This document shows, one piece after another, positions 30,701-44,230 of a stretch of DNA of 64,000 nt. The DNA lies in assembly GCF_042242105.1 (NCBI RefSeq), contig NC_092026.1, positions 16,790,691-16,854,690 on the forward strand. Direction: 5' to 3'. The notes under the pieces are model-generated. The model was not told the DNA's origin and searched no databases. It saw nothing but the letters and a program-made list of their open reading frames with translations. The stretch comes from Pempheris klunzingeri. Lineage: Eukaryota; Chordata; Actinopteri; Acropomatiformes; Pempheridae. Each line of letters opens with the position of its first letter. Position 1 is the first letter of the stretch. Made by a program: the position numbers and the translations under genes.

Positions 30701-33700
30701 AAATAAAGAATGAAACATACGGATGGTGCTATTTGAGAATTGCAGGGTTTATATGTGGCTTGACATTCAGATAACAGCAGAGAGCAGCACAGTAGGAGCA
30801 CATTGTACGGCAATAGCCATGTACATTAAGTGCTTAAAATGACTGCTGTGCTCAGCTAAAACACACATTCTTTCTGACAATGTTTGTCCCCCTAAATTAA
30901 GTCTGTGAAACTTCTGGTGAATTCTTTCTTGATATTTATTCCGATTGCATGCTTTGGTGCCATAAACACAGACTTTATCAGGATCTATCAGGGATAGGTC
31001 ATCTAAACAGTTCATTTCAGATGTTTAATCAGGGGGAATTCATGAAGTGAATTATGCATGTTGCCTTTTCCTTCTTGATTTAAATCATCTGACCGTTTGT
31101 TTGTCTCCTTCCGCAGGAAGCTGCACTGCACGAGAAACTATATCCACATGCATCTGTTTGTGTCGTTCATACTGAAAGCTGTGGCTGTTTTCATCAAGGA
31201 CGTGGTTCTGTACGGTGTCGGGGAGACGGACAATTGCCAGTCAACTGTGAGTACGCCACACACCCTCCTCTCTGAGCTCCTGAAGGCTCCTGGCTCACTC
31301 GCCGACATGTTCGTTTTATCCATTTTCTCCCCTGCTTAATAAGATCTGCGTCACAGATCAAGTTAACTCATCTGTCTGATGTACGGGCTGCAGCTGTTAG
31401 TCTCTGTTCTCTGTTGAACCACTCACTCTGACTTTACTGACTTTGTCCTGGAGTTTACTTAACATGCCAGTGCTCAAGTGTTTGTGGGTGTAGCAGTATT
31501 TGCCAAGTCCCTTCCACTCCTGTCAGGACGCTTCCTCATTCATCTTTCCAGCAGGATGTTGTGAGAGTTCCTGTTTGCTGAGCATTAAGCCTGAACTGCA
31601 GGGAGCTTTGCCAATAAATCACATTCGTTTTCATATGAATTTTTATTCGCTCGACCACATGATCATAGCGACAAAATCAAAACGCCACAAGTGCTTAGTT
31701 AAGATAAGGAGTTAGACACGACCTACGTAAGTGGCGTTGTCTCAGATCTTGTTCCAGCTACTTTATTACCACAGAGGATTAGATCTGTGGGCCGTAAATC
31801 AACGGCTTTACTGTCTATAAGTGCTGATTGTTAATGGCTGAGTTTAGACATTTCCTCTTCAGGGTACACAGATTTTCCTGGTCCAAACACAGCTGCTAAC
31901 CCTCTCAACTGTTCCTAAACTCAGCAGTAAAAAAACGACTATTGAAGGGGATCTCCACCAACTGCACACTCTGCGATTGGTTTACTTGTCATGAAGAGCA
32001 CTATTTAGCCTGTGAAAATGCTAATATATACAAAATAGTCATTCAAAATCACATTGACATTTGTAAGAACTCCTGAAAATCCATAGTCAGTTGTCCAGTA
32101 GTCCATTCATTTTGTCTAGCCATGGATAGTAATGTTTTTGAAGACATTAGAATATTGTTGTTCATTTGAATTTTCGTTTTAATGAAATCAGTTTCCCATA
32201 AATCCTAGACTGCCCAGGTTTAATGTCTTCAGCTCAACAGGACAACGAGTGCTTATCAACATAGATAGTTTTATATAGCTGGGATCACATCTAAAGATTT
32301 GGAAGAATTACATTAAGAAAAACGCATTGGTTGATATCATTGATATGGAAGAAACCAAGTCTGCATACTACTGTGCTGGTACATTTCCATGGGATTTGTT
32401 TTTTTTTTTCATGTTAACAAAAACTTTTTTAAGCCCACAAAGGTTTCAGCTCATAACAGTAAGTGATCTAGCTACAGCTTGTGTCATGACATTTGCTTTC
32501 TATAATATCTCTGTGGCTTTGTATTCATATTTTCAAAGTCAGCAAAAATAACTGCATTGGTGTCATCAGGGTTATCTTGGTTTTGCATGACTGCTCTCCA
32601 AAAATAAAATCAAAGCATCTCAATTGCCCCCAGGTGGCTAGCTGCAGCATTGGTCATAAAGCCCACATCTTCCATCTTGGCAGATGGGACAAGGCTGCCG
32701 CTAAACTATCTGGAGAGCCAGTGATATCAAATGTAGTGCTAACAGACTCACATCCCTCCAACACAAGCCATTGTTACACTGGTTGTCGAGGGCGGGTTGA
32801 CTGTAGGGAAAGAGGATGAGCTGGTAGTGCGAGGTCAGTGTCACCACACACATTGTTTTACAACCCTCCTGAAGCCAGAGCCTGACAAAGGGGCACTCTT
32901 TTATACAGTGCTGGGGGACGAGTCATGCTCTTTGATTGCAGATTTAATTAGTCCAACAGTCATAATCAGTATAATCAAGCACAACCACAAGGTTGCCCCT
33001 GTAGAATTTTGTCTAATTATATTGTGCTCATATTAATTGAGATAATGACTGTCTCCATACTGCTGCCTCTGATAAGTGACTTGCCAACTGTAACTGAATC
33101 GTTTTCTCATAAGTGAGACATCAATACTGATTTTAGAGTCATTAACCAAAAGCATTGTCTGTGTAGCCGCTGGAAACAAAATGTGCTTAGTCAGTTAAAC
33201 TTGTGTAAAATGTTTTTAATTTAATGTATTAATCTACATTCGCAGCAGTAAGCCACTAACATCCTGGTTTCTTCTGTAGGTGGGCTGCAAGGCAGTGGTT
33301 GTCTTCTTCCAGTATGGGATCATGGCGAGTTACTTCTGGCTGCTGGTGGAGGGCTTCTATCTCCACACTCTGCTAGCTGTTTCCTTCTTCTCGGAGAGGA
33401 AGTACTTCTGGTGGTACATCCTGATTGGTTGGGGTAGGTGCCAGCCTCTGTACCATATGTTGATGAATACAGATAGCTTACACAAGGTCACTTGTAAGGA
33501 GATCTGATCTACCCATTTGTCTGAAGTGGCAGCCAGAAATCATCAAATGCCCATCGAGTCACCAGATCACCAGGCAACCAGAATGAACAGCCAGAACATA
33601 CAGGATTATCTGTGATTTATAAGTGAGGTTTGGCTTTGCCTTTCTCATCTGCATAAGAATGAGTCTTGCAGCCAGTTTTAGATAGATTAGCAGCAGCAGG

Positions 33701-36465
33701 CAGCTTTCTATAGATAAATATGTGTGTGTGTGTCTATAGGTAGATAGAAAGATATCTAAATAGCATTACATACGCACATACTGGCTGAGCCCTTGCGAGC
33801 TTACATTTTAAAAAGAACATCTTTCACTTCAACACTTATTTTGGCCTTTCAGTCCTAAAATTCCAATGTCTCCTGCCTCTGAAATGTATATTCAACAACC
33901 ACTCCCCACATTTCTGATGTCTTTCTATCACATCAATAAAGTGACTCTATAAATAGGCCTGAAATGTTGTGTCTACCAGCAGGAAAATGGAAACAAGCCC
34001 GTGACTTTCCTTCACATACCCAGGATGAGCCAATATTGGCACAGAGCACATATGATTCCAGTTAAAAATGATAAGCATGTCCAAAATGCAATATTACTTT
34101 AGCTATAAAATCATCCAAAAGATTAGCAGTGTACACACGCTCGAGGCTCACTGTTATATTTGGTGGTGTTGAGTCAGTCTGACATTTGTTTGAACACAGT
34201 GGACATAATTAATAGTTTCTCGCTATGACATACAGATTATTTTAATGTTGAAATAACGTACAACAAATTCTGTCTATGTTTCTTGTTTGCAGGGGCTCCA
34301 ACCATCTTTATCTCAGCCTGGGTGATTACAAAGGCTTATTTAAATCATCCCGGGTGAGCTAGCCATTCGTCTTTGTTTCAGTCTTAAAGTTACATATCAG
34401 TAGAACAGATTAAAAAAAACTAAACAACACAACATGTGGGTTAGCATGATGATTAGCTGGTCTTTTTGGAGGTCAGTGGTGAACTATTTATCAAGACTAG
34501 AGCTCAGCATTTCATGGCTATGCCAGTGTTGCCTTACAAAGCCAATATGCAGTATCTAGTGTTACATATTTGTTCAAAAACGAATTTTTAAAATGAGTTT
34601 TAACATATAAAAATTGTTTACAGTATGCATTATGTGTAAAACAGTAATGTTAGCAGCACAGCGTCTGACTCTACAGGAATTCATGTAGATCAGTGTGATT
34701 ATTCTGCTTTTAAATGACATATCTGAATATATTAAACTGTAGATTAATTTAGTACGACATAAATTGGTATGAATGAATTACAGTCTACAGTTTAGAGATG
34801 TAATTCTTTGTTTTTTGGTAGAACAGATAAGTTATAATACCCTAAATAATGTCCTGAAAAGGGAGCAGGGGGAAATAAGTTTTCTGTTCCACTAGCCTCA
34901 AAGCTTCAAGGGTTTGTTCCTTCTTAATTCCTTTTCTTTCTTTTTTTTTGTATCTACGCTCTGACAGATGCTGGGAGATAATCGACGACAACCCGTGGTG
35001 GATTATCAAAACACCTATTTTAGTCACCATACTCGTGAGTCACGGCGCCTTTGCTAAGAGTAACATTTCTTGTACAGCTCTGCATAATGCAGTCACGTTA
35101 ACCAGTCTTGTTCTCTGCTGGCAGGTGAACTTTTTCCTCTTCATCTGCATAATCCGGATTTTGCGACAGAAGATGAATTGCCCCGACATTGGGAGAAAGG
35201 AATCCAATCAGTACTTGTAGGTTTTCAGTGCAAGATGTCAACATCTCTATCATAGCATGGGTGATAGTCATTTCCTGATATGTTGTTGGTGCTGAATAGT
35301 GAGAAGTGTAGCTTTGACTTTTGTGGGTTTTTAACAAGGGTGAACACTCGGCCTCGCTTCACTTTTTCATTTTTCGGCTTTTATAGGAGACTGGCTAAAT
35401 CCACTCTGCTGTTGATACCTCTCTTTGGCATTAACTACATCTTTTTTGCCTTCATTCCTGATGACATCCACCCACAAGTGAGGATGGTGTTCGATCTTAT
35501 TCTGGGGTCATTTCAGGTAACGTCCCATTACATCATACAAGGTGTTAGGCAGTCAGCGTTACGACTTTTCAAATGTCAGACAGAAGCACTTCTTTCTGAT
35601 GAATTAAGGGATTTGATGTGTGTAATCTTTCTTTGGACGTCTACCTCTTGTGTTTTAGGCAAATGTGCCACAAATATGGCACCAGAAGTGAGAGTCTGTG
35701 AAGACAATATGTCTGATTAAGCAAGTGAATGGTTAGTTTAGCTGAAATGTTTAATTCCGTATGCCTGAATAATGAAGTTGCTGATTTAGTGACTATTAAA
35801 TTGAATATGAACACTGAGAGCCAAATGCAATGATGGAAACGTAGCAATGGAAAGTATTCCTAATTTATAACCGTTTTAGCTCAGAATGATATCTCCTGGG
35901 AAAATTTCCCAGAGACCTAAATGATGAACCTCCTGTCTGAGCCTTAAGTTGGTCGTAATCTTACCATCATTATTCATGCACAAACATTTTGAGTGCTTCC
36001 CCAGCTGTACTATCACACTGGTATGTCTTTTCAGCAACAGCTTTTTCTGGGCGGTACATTTTATCCACTTCTCTCTCTTCTTCAGGGTTTTGGTGTTGCA
36101 GTTTTGTACTGCTTTCTGAATGGAGAGGTAAGTAAATTCAAACAAAAAAACTACAAAGATGCCGACTGTCCTTTTATGTTGCTAAATCTAATTTTCTCTC
36201 TCCCTGCTGCGTGCCATGCCCTCTTAACGCCTCCTCTTCTTCCTGTTTGTCCACCTCCTCGTCTCTCCTTCAGGTACAGGCGGAGATTAAGCGAAAGTGG
36301 CGCAGATGGATGCTGCAGAGGTTCCTGGTTGCTGACACTAAGTACCAGCAGCCCTCCATAGGCAGCAACGGCAACAACTTCAGCACCCAAATCACTATGT
36401 TGACTAAGTGTAGCCCTGCGATACGCCGGGCATCTGAGTGTCAGGAGCACCTCTCCGCCATCTGA
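21762..36465 (+). CDS. vipr1: Vasoactive intestinal polypeptide receptor 1 (VPAC1), class B GPCR
   Basis: Thirteen coding exons give 446 residues (human 457): 21762-21821, 23286-23379, 24379-24492, 28834-28940, 29052-29149, 31117-31246, 33280-33433, 34293-34353, 34968-35034, 35125-35216, 35387-35516, 36086-36127 and 36274-36465. The plasma-membrane receptor binds VIP and PACAP and couples mainly to Gs. Seen in order are a signal peptide (residues 1-20), a hormone-binding ectodomain with the conserved cysteines ([39 protein letters not shown]) and NxT/S glycosylation sites, seven membrane segments, [15 protein letters not shown] after TM1, [10 protein letters not shown] in TM6, and [15 protein letters not shown] after TM7. 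[22 protein letters not shown] and the tail [12 protein letters not shown] favour VPAC1 over VPAC2, PAC1 or secretin receptors. The end of exon 4 is uncertain (28940 or 28944). Intron 3 exceeds 4 kb. Whether it is the teleost a or b copy is not clear. Confidence 0.94.
24640..25095. repeat. Probable dispersed repeat in vipr1 intron 3
   Basis: The text resembles high-copy non-coding fish repeats, with phrases such as CATTGTAGCTCATTG, GGTTTCTGGATCTAAAG and AAAAACCTGGGCC. I cannot see ends or a target duplication. The rest of intron 3 (25100-28000) holds no recognisable exon. Confidence 0.35.
28035..28330 (+). repeat. Degenerate minisatellite of CTACTG-type units
   Basis: Variants of TCTACTGAGCTGTAGT, TCTACTGTGCT and CTCTACTAAGCTCTAC recur at irregular 10-25 bp steps across about 290 bp in vipr1 intron 3. 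Units are diverged, so the array is old or decaying. Confidence 0.75.
28683..28718 (+). repeat. C-run and (CA)n microsatellite
   Basis: A run of about 11 C is followed by about 10 CA units, about 115 bp before vipr1 exon 4. Confidence 0.9.
29530..30215. repeat. Repeat cluster in vipr1 intron 5
   Basis: T-rich TTTAGTTT-type sequence (29545-29700) is followed by a dispersed fish repeat (about 29745-29940, GGAGGTCCCACTAGAAAAGG and CACATTATTTTTCTTG). Near 30150-30200 lies a LINE-type 3' end on the minus strand (TTTATTGTCATTGTGCAAGA, then CACAACGAAATTT). Boundaries are approximate. Confidence 0.5.
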
Positions 36466-37629
36466 AACTCCTCAAAAGTTAATTCCCTCTTTGTTTTTAG
36501 CAGTTTCTACACACATGCACTGGTGCAGTGCAGGAAATATTGGTTACTGAAGGTCAATTTGACATTTTAGTGCTGAAACTAAAATTTGTTCATTGCAACT
36601 TTCTCCGTTGTCTGTCAAAAATGACAAGTGATCAGTGTTTTTCTTGCCAGGGTGAGGATGTATCTGAAACCTCCTTCAAAACTCAGCACTTGTTTAATAG
36701 AGGGGTTAAATCATTAACTAAACATGAAGAATTAACTTCCGAAAACCACAAGCAGGGACCTCCATTGTACCGGAGGTTGGCCGCACTGAGTAGCAGGCAT
36801 CTGATATTTACATAAAGGCAGTGACACATCGATGCATAGGCAAATAGATCAGTTTCTACTACAGTGTAAAGCTTTACGTCGTGAAAAGATAACACGATGA
36901 CTCAGCCAGAAGTGGTCACTGACAAGTCGCTGAACACAATCCTTAGAATACCAATTCTGCAGGGAGAAAGAGTTTCATGACCACTATGTGAATTAAAGGG
37001 AAATGGAGCACCTGGCCAGTGTTTTCCATCTGATGTTAAGCAATAGATGGAGAGAGCCAGAGACAAGCTGTGTCCTATAAGAAGCAAGATGTTTATTAAA
37101 AGGGTGTGTTACACAAGAGGACTGCAAGCACTTAGCCTAATGGCCCATGTTGCTTAGGGGACCAGTGGTAACAACATTAATGACAATGTCAGGCTGTCAT
37201 GAACAGTAGTCGCTAAGGAGGAATCTATAGCATAACCAACATACTGGACGTTCCTATCCTGTCCACGACAGCTTTATACGGGGCATACACTCTGCTGAAT
37301 TACTGCAGGATCACATTCCAGAGGAGGCACTAAAGCTCCCGCTTGTGAAATTTATCTCAGATTACAGAGGCTTTTAGTTTAGCCTGAGTGCCCAGTCACT
37401 TTACAGATGCTCACTTTTACTATTTCTAGATCTAATGGACCAGATGTATTCCATTATTAGTCCACAACACTCACATTGTGAATAAATATGTGGCAACAGT
37501 GATTAATGTCCATTTACTGGATTGCATGGACAATACACTTCATTGCATTCGTTGCTAGTTTCCTATTTCATTCTATTCTGTTCTGTGTATTTACAGATTA
37601 AATAAATGAAGTTACTGTCTCACACTCTT

Positions 37630-38290
37630 GGCTTTGTGGATGGCAGTGCTGGCTGGTCAGTCAGTCCACCACTTTTGTCGTAGCTGTAACATCTCAACAA
37701 CTGTTGGGCTGATTGCCATGAAATGTACAGAAACACACTGTCCCCAGAGGATGAATCATAATGATTTTGATGATCCGCTGACTTTATATTTAGCGCCACC
37801 AGCAAGTCAAACTTTCCATATATATAGTGAAATATGTCATCATCTCCAAGACAGGTTGGGAATATATTTTTTACAGTCATTCATGGTCCCCAGAGGATGA
37901 ATCCTAACTTTGGTGATCCCCTGACTTTACCTCTAGTGCCATCATGAGGTTGACATTTGTTTTTAGTGAAATGTCTACAACAACTACTGGATGGACTGTT
38001 GTAAATTTTAGGTCAGACATTCATGGTCTCCTTGTGATAACTATGGTTTTGCATTCAATTTGTCCAATTCTTTGATTTAACTAAATAGCACGAAGACATT
38101 CCCATCAGCCTCTGCTGCACTTTGTGTTTGATAGTGCTAATTAGCAAATGCTAGCATGCTAAGCCAAGATGGTGCACATGGTAAACATCATACTTTCTGA
38201 TCATCAGCATGTTAGTGTCGTCATTGTGAGTATATTAGCATCCTAGCTTTTAGCTCAAAGCCTAACACAGACACTAGCTTGGCTGTTGAT
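37630..38290 (-). repeat. Dispersed fish repeat (modules B and A, reverse orientation)
   Basis: CATCTCAACAACTGTTGGGC, GATTGCCATGAAATGTACAG and CCCCAGAGGATGAATC (present twice, about 37742 and 37890) are the reverse complement of module B at 17190-17460. AATTAGCAAATGCTAGCATG and the following 150 bp are the reverse complement of module A at 16170-16380. The copy lies within the probable vipr1 3' UTR. Confidence 0.7.
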
Positions 38291-38721
38291 TCTTGATCCT
38301 GTTTAATGTAATAGGGTTTATCAAGTGACACCGTGCATGATGGTTCTTACTCACTCTGTGTAATAATGTTTTCAAACATTTATTTTAAGCCACCTAGTGC
38401 TTCAGATGTTAATATGTACAGGCAGTGACAGTGTAACATTTCATGTGGGAGTCATGTTGGAGTTTGATGTTTACTTTAGTTCCCCTTCTTGTTGTACCAG
38501 TGTCTGTAAACCTGAAAAGTCAACTGAAAGTGGCTGAAAGTACCTCAGACTAATTGTCACACAGCTATTGTATATACTGTAATGTGAAATTGTAAATACA
38601 GCTAAAGACTTGTTCTATGATGTATTTGGTGGTGATGACTTATAGTGCTCAGGTGTCAACTGGAAATCAATGTTTACATTTCAAACTCTACGTTCTTGAT
38701 TCACACTATTTGCATGATGTC

Positions 38722-38727
38722 AATAAA
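38722..38727 (+). terminator. Poly(A) signal of vipr1
   Basis: AATAAA in TGTCAATAAAGTGTC, followed by GT-rich sequence (TTGCCATGTGAAGGTTGTG), a good downstream element. Confidence 0.55.
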
Positions 38728-38924
38728 GTGTCTCCTATTTGTTGCCATGTGAAGGTTGTGTAAATATGGTGTTCTGTACAGTAGGTGAAATCAGCTGTAA
38801 AGATGTTATTGAACAAAATGCCAGATGAAAATGAATAAAACCATTTGCACTGTGGATAGGCCCTCTGTGTCGCTGCAACTGAAAGCGAGACTCGTCACTG
38901 AAAGCAACACAATCAACCCTTATC

Positions 38925-38930
38925 TTTATT
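38925..38930 (-). terminator. Poly(A) signal of klhl40
   Basis: TTTATT on the plus strand reads AATAAA on the minus strand, about 365 bp after the klhl40 stop codon. vipr1 and klhl40 therefore end tail to tail with roughly 150-200 bp between their 3' ends. Confidence 0.5.
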
Positions 38931-39293
38931 TCTGCTTTAAACAAAGCCAACAGGTAATAAAGAAAATTTATCAAATAATATAACAAAAAAACAAACAAAC
39001 AGATGTACAAATCAACATTTCAGCTTTTTTATAAAATTTTGTGTGATATTCTACCTCATGTCATTCACCTTAACCCTCACTCACACTTTGCTTGCATCTG
39101 TCTCCCCCTGCTGTAGAACATAAGATTAAACAATTACATTTCATAACACTGTGTCACCTCCACAGGCCAAACTCAAATGTTACCCTCAAACACTCTAAGA
39201 CAATTTTGGGCCAATGTCCATCCCGAGTACGCTCATTTACCTCAATGCTAATGTGGCATCATTAACCTGATGGCACCCCACAGTTCGGTTCAG

Positions 39294-42200
39294 TTATAAC
39301 TTGGTGAGACGCAGAGTGTTGAGACGCACTGGAACAACAGTGGATCCCTCCGCATAGCTAATCTCTCGCAAAATCCCATTCCAGCAGTTCTCCGACTCAT
39401 CGTACCTGCGGGAAACAGAAACATGTTAGTGTATTTGTGATGCCTTATAGCATTATAAGATTTCTAGCATTATAAGAGAGCATTTATCAGAATTATTTGA
39501 CATTAAAGGGACTTTTGGGTGTTGCTCTATTAATAATAGTATAAGGAAAGGATGAAAATGTCTCCATTTTAGACCCTAATTAAGTTTATGCATAGGTACA
39601 GAAATTAATTTTAACTTTTAAAAGCAGGAATGGCACATTGATAATAATGGTTCAGTTCCTTTAGAATAGCTTGTATAAAGTGACTCTGAGCCAGCGTGCA
39701 CATTACCAGGAGAACTAGAACACCTAAATGGAATGCAGCCATTATTTTCAAATAGTCGGATGTTATTTTCCTTTATATTTTTCTTATTTTCAACAAATCT
39801 CATGAAAAGACCAAAGACAACGATGCATTAATCAGTCTCCCGGTAATCCCCAGTAATCCCAGTAATCTGTGGCCTCATACCCATTCTTTCACACTAATGA
39901 TGTAAAGATTTTCAGTAAAGATGTAAATCTTTAAAGCAGGTCATTAAATGGGTTTTATTTAAGTTAACTTAAACAGGACATAATAGTGCATTTTTGGAGG
40001 TCTATTTTCACATTGATACGCTGTAGTTGGAGTGAGTATGAAAGGAGTTTCCAATGTGGAACTCTGACGTGATCACATCTGTCCATGTCAAATTGATCAC
40101 TTTAAGCAGATGATTATTATGATGGATTTTTCTCTTTTTCTTTATTTCTCATGCAGATTTCCATCTAATTTACATTTATATATGTATTACATGAATATAA
40201 AATAATGGAACACACAGCTTAGCTATTTATTACATTACGGTTTATGTTACCAGGCATCATCAATCCACTTCCCCCCGGCCGTGTGCATTCATTTTCCGGT
40301 ATGCATCACCAGCAGCCATGATTTGTTCTTGTTCTTTGAGTCGACTACACGAGGTAGCCTGAGGAACACCACGTGGCTCCTGCATCTCGTTGACTTGTCG
40401 TAAGCTTCTAGGTGACTATTTTTTCCATTTAGATAAAATTACTTTTTGCATGCAGCCTCAGGTTACCAGCTAGAGGCAGATGGGCTACCGTGAAGCAAAG
40501 TATCATGGGAGTAAAGAAAAAAAAGTAAAAATGTAAAAAAAAACAAAGTTTTAAAATACTTAATTAGTATAAGCAAATAATTTTAACAGCACTTGTATAG
40601 GAATGTCTCTGTCCCAAGTTATTTGATTCATATAATTGGTTGATCACTGTGACCACGATCACTACAGGTGGTTTCCACTGAGTCAATTAACTGTTTGGTT
40701 TTGGTCTTTAATAGGATTCGTTGGCAGGCAAAAAACAAAGACTTTGCTTTTGATACTATGAGGTGAAAAAGTCATAAGTCATCTTAATTTGAGTGAGGAA
40801 GAAGATTTTCACATTTGTTCATTTCAAAACTTGCAACAGGCCAGATCAGGGGGATACCGCGTAATTTTGATTGTGGGATGAATCCTCTCAATAAGATCCA
40901 ATTATTCACCACCTACTAACTATGATAAACAGTGTATTAGATATGAAATAGAAGGTGGAAACTGTTGTGTGTTATGTTCTTCGTTTGTGATCACAGGGGG
41001 GCTCTCACCTCCAGATGTCAGACATCTCTGTTGGGACGGGCTCCTCACTGGTCTCACTGGGCATCATGGCGAAGCCCCCCAGAGCGTACAGGGAACCTCC
41101 CATCGACATCAGACTGAGAGAGCTGCGCTCCTGAGGGAACTCTGTGAACTCAGACCACCTGGAGCACAACAGGACAATAGCCCCCCACACACACACACGC
41201 ACGCACACACACATACACAGGAGAGTGATGACAGTGTTAAATAAGCTGCTATATTACCGTATGATGCCCACAGCAGTACAACAAGTGCTATTTTATGACC
41301 TAATGATCTGCTATTCTCGCTCCGTGAGTCATTTCACTACTGTGGGCAGATGCTTCACCTCATAATGATGTGATAAAGTAGGTCATATAAAAAAAAACTC
41401 AGCTGTCTCACTTGTTGGTGGCAATGTCGTAGACCTCGATAGAGCTGGTGAGGCCTGAGTCTGTGACCCCCGTCACCACGAAGATCTGGTCTTTGTGGAT
41501 GGTGACACCAAACAGGGAGCGGGCCGTCTTCAGAGGAGCCAGGTCCTTCCACTCAAACTTCGTGGGGTTGTAGACACAGACTCTTCTCATGCATTTTCTG
41601 CACCAAACATTTCATGCCATGTGTTAAAGGGGCGCTCCGCTGATTTTATACATGAGGTTCAGTTTGAGTCTTTTTAACAGAAAACCTGTATTACAAATTG
41701 GGGGGTTTACAGCTGTTAGCATTTAGGAGGCAGGGAGGGTCTGGTTAAAGATGCTGCTGAGTTGCATTGTGGGAAATGTAGGATCCAGCATAGTTTGAGC
41801 TTGTCTCAGTCTAGACATTAAAAATCAGGACATCTTCGCCTCTGCTGAATTCCCTTTTAAATACGGAAATACCTCTTAACTATTGATTCTCTATGATATC
41901 AAATATGATACATGCTGTAACAAAATGATAATAGAGTAAAATTAGAATAAATTATGATACTATCCAGTCAGCAATATGTTGGCATTGTCAGAAAGTGTAT
42001 TTTTTATAGTGTACATGTATTGATCGAGGAATGTCAAATCATCTAAATGGAGCCACATGTTGAAAATACAATCCTGAGGTGTGATCAAATGGTAAAAAGC
42101 ATAAAGGGGATAGTTTGTTTGGAGTGTTACATACTTGCTTTTTGACTTTCCTCCAATTACATAAACAAGACCTTTGTGTGACACGGTTCCATGGCCGTAC

Positions 42201-44094
42201 ACTTCATACGGCAGAGGGTCAGACTCTCCCCATTTGAATGACCTGTGTACAGGAAAAAAGGATGTATAATCATGAATAGACTCATGCAGCAGTAATTCCG
42301 ATGAATGAAACGGAAGCAGCCATGTTGCTGCCCAAAGAAAAGCATGCATTTCTGCGTAGCTGGAAAACGTATTGTCACAAAACTGAAAATAGCTGTTACT
42401 CAAACAGTAAATTTTGGAGATGGTTTTCACAGAACAGATTAAATATTCCTTTTCTGTAGTATCATTTGCTATATCAATGGAAATATGCATAATGCCTCTA
42501 ATATGGCTATGAGAGTGGTTTTACACTTCATGGGATGGGAATAACTGACTTTTAACATGTACTTAAAGCAGCACTGATTTCCTTTGCTAAGTATTTTCAT
42601 TTAGATAATAGACAAGCATATCATATGTAAAGTTCCATATCAAATTTGGTATCCACACTTACTGTCTGTCATAGATCATGACTGAGTCCAGGGCATGCTC
42701 GCCTTCCTTCAGCTCCTTTCCTCCAATGACAAAGATGGAGTTTTCAGCTTCAGTCAGGCCGAACAGACAGCGAGGGTTGGGCTGTGAGGGCATGCCCAAC
42801 CACTCTGAACTCACTGGGTCAAACTGGGGATTAAAACAACAATATGTGAGGAACAAAAGGTACCAGAAATCAGCATTTTGTAGATTTGATTCTAACGCTT
42901 TCTTTGTGTTTTACAGTATGGGGAATGAAGAAAAAAGTGATGCGTTCATGGTTGTCACGACTCATGCGTTACCTGTAGGAAGTAAGAGCTGAACGGTTCA
43001 TCTTTGTCCTCCTCGTTGTAGAGCATTCCTCCGACAACAAACACCTGGTTCTGATCGGTCACCAGGCTGCAGTGGTTCTTGGGAATTTCTGTCGACTCTG
43101 AGACCACAAAGCATTCATTTCCTACTGGGTCATAGGCCACAGTCCCTGTGTCACTAATCATAAGCATCAGGTCCATCTCAAACATCCCAAAGCGAGGGTT
43201 GTTGTTGAGGATACCCGGAAGGAACCCTTCCTCCTCATCATCATCCTCATCTTCACTCTCTCCCCCTTTCGCCCCATCACTGCTGAGCTTCTTTGGCTTT
43301 GGGAGACGCCCTTTGTGAGCATCTTTGACAAGATCCAGGTCCTTCTTGATCTCTTGGCTTAACCGGATGTACTGATGACGCTCTACTTTCTCTTTGAAGT
43401 AATCCAAAGCCATGAGCCTGAAACGGATGCAGTGTAACAACTCTGGCAGGTCCTTAATGCGATTTGTCTCGTCATGTCTCACCCAGTCCATCAGGGATTC
43501 AAACACCAGCTCCTCTTGCTCAACGTTGAGGGCATCTGAGGTGATGATGATGCCCAACTCACTCGGGCCTAGCTGTAGGAAGTCCTGGTCCCTGATAACA
43601 ACCTGGTAGCGTTCACAGATAAACTCCCTAGCAGCTAGAGAAAGCCTGGGACAATCCAGCAGCAGTCCTAGCCTGAAGATAGCTAAGCAGTTTCCCAGCA
43701 CCATCTTCTCTTGGAGGTAGGACACACAGACAGAGAAGATGGAGGGGATCTGGTACATGTTAGCAACCATGAAGATATCCTGGACGTTCTGTTCTGTCAG
43801 ATTAATGTCAGAGGTGTAAAGGTAGCGCAGGATCATCCCCATAACAACCGGCTCCACATCTTTGAGGACAATCTCACGCTTTTTGCTCTCCTCCAGGTCT
43901 GACAGGAACATGGCCTTGAAGAAGGGGCTGCTGGCTGCCAAAACCAAGCGGTGGCAGGGGAACTCCTTGTCCTGAATCTTGAGGACACAGTCGACAAACT
44001 TGTCATTCTCCAAGAGGTCACACAATCCGTCCTGGAGCAGAGTCTGTTGGTACATCCGTGGCTGCTCCACGGGGTCTATAGTCAGGGCAGCCAT
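39294..44094 (-). CDS. klhl40: Kelch-like protein 40 (KLHL40, KBTBD5)
   Basis: Six coding exons on the minus strand (42973-44094, 42663-42823, 42135-42242, 41412-41597, 41009-41158, 39294-39405) give 612 residues (human 621). KLHL40 is a muscle protein of the sarcomere I and A bands. It is a BTB-BACK-kelch adaptor for CUL3 that also stabilises nebulin and LMOD3. Seen in order are a BTB domain (about 30-130; [20 protein letters not shown]), a BACK domain (about 140-240), an acidic linker ([11 protein letters not shown]) and kelch repeats with GG motifs ([32 protein letters not shown]). The C-terminus [20 protein letters not shown] matches KLHL40 rather than KLHL41. BTB, BACK and the first kelch part lie in one large exon. 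The start [13 protein letters not shown] has no upstream in-frame alternative. Confidence 0.96.
41186..41220 (+). repeat. Imperfect (CA)n microsatellite
   Basis: CA units with CG interruptions lie in klhl40 intron 4, about 30 bp from the exon 5 acceptor side. Confidence 0.8.
41625..41870. repeat. Probable dispersed repeat in klhl40 intron 3
   Basis: AAAGGGGCGCTCCGCTGATT and TGCATTGTGGGAAATGTAGG are phrases I associate with high-copy fish repeats. No ends or duplications were resolved. Confidence 0.35.
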
Positions 44095-44230
44095 TTTGTT
44101 AGCTCTCCTTGTCCTGGTTGGGTTTTGTGGGCACCCTACTCACTCCCCACAACAGAGCAGGTCTGTCAGCGTTCACAGGGCTGCTAAGATTGCTGTGGAT
44201 GGCCTCCACGGGTTGGTTGGCTGGTGGCTG

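Larger units (their letters stand above)
36466..38750 (+). other. vipr1 3' UTR (probable)
   Basis: No gene lies between the vipr1 stop and AATAAA at 38722-38727. An AATAAA is also present at about 38834. The stretch probably forms a 3' UTR of about 2.3 kb and contains a dispersed repeat at 37630-38290. A shorter 3' end cannot be excluded. Confidence 0.5.
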
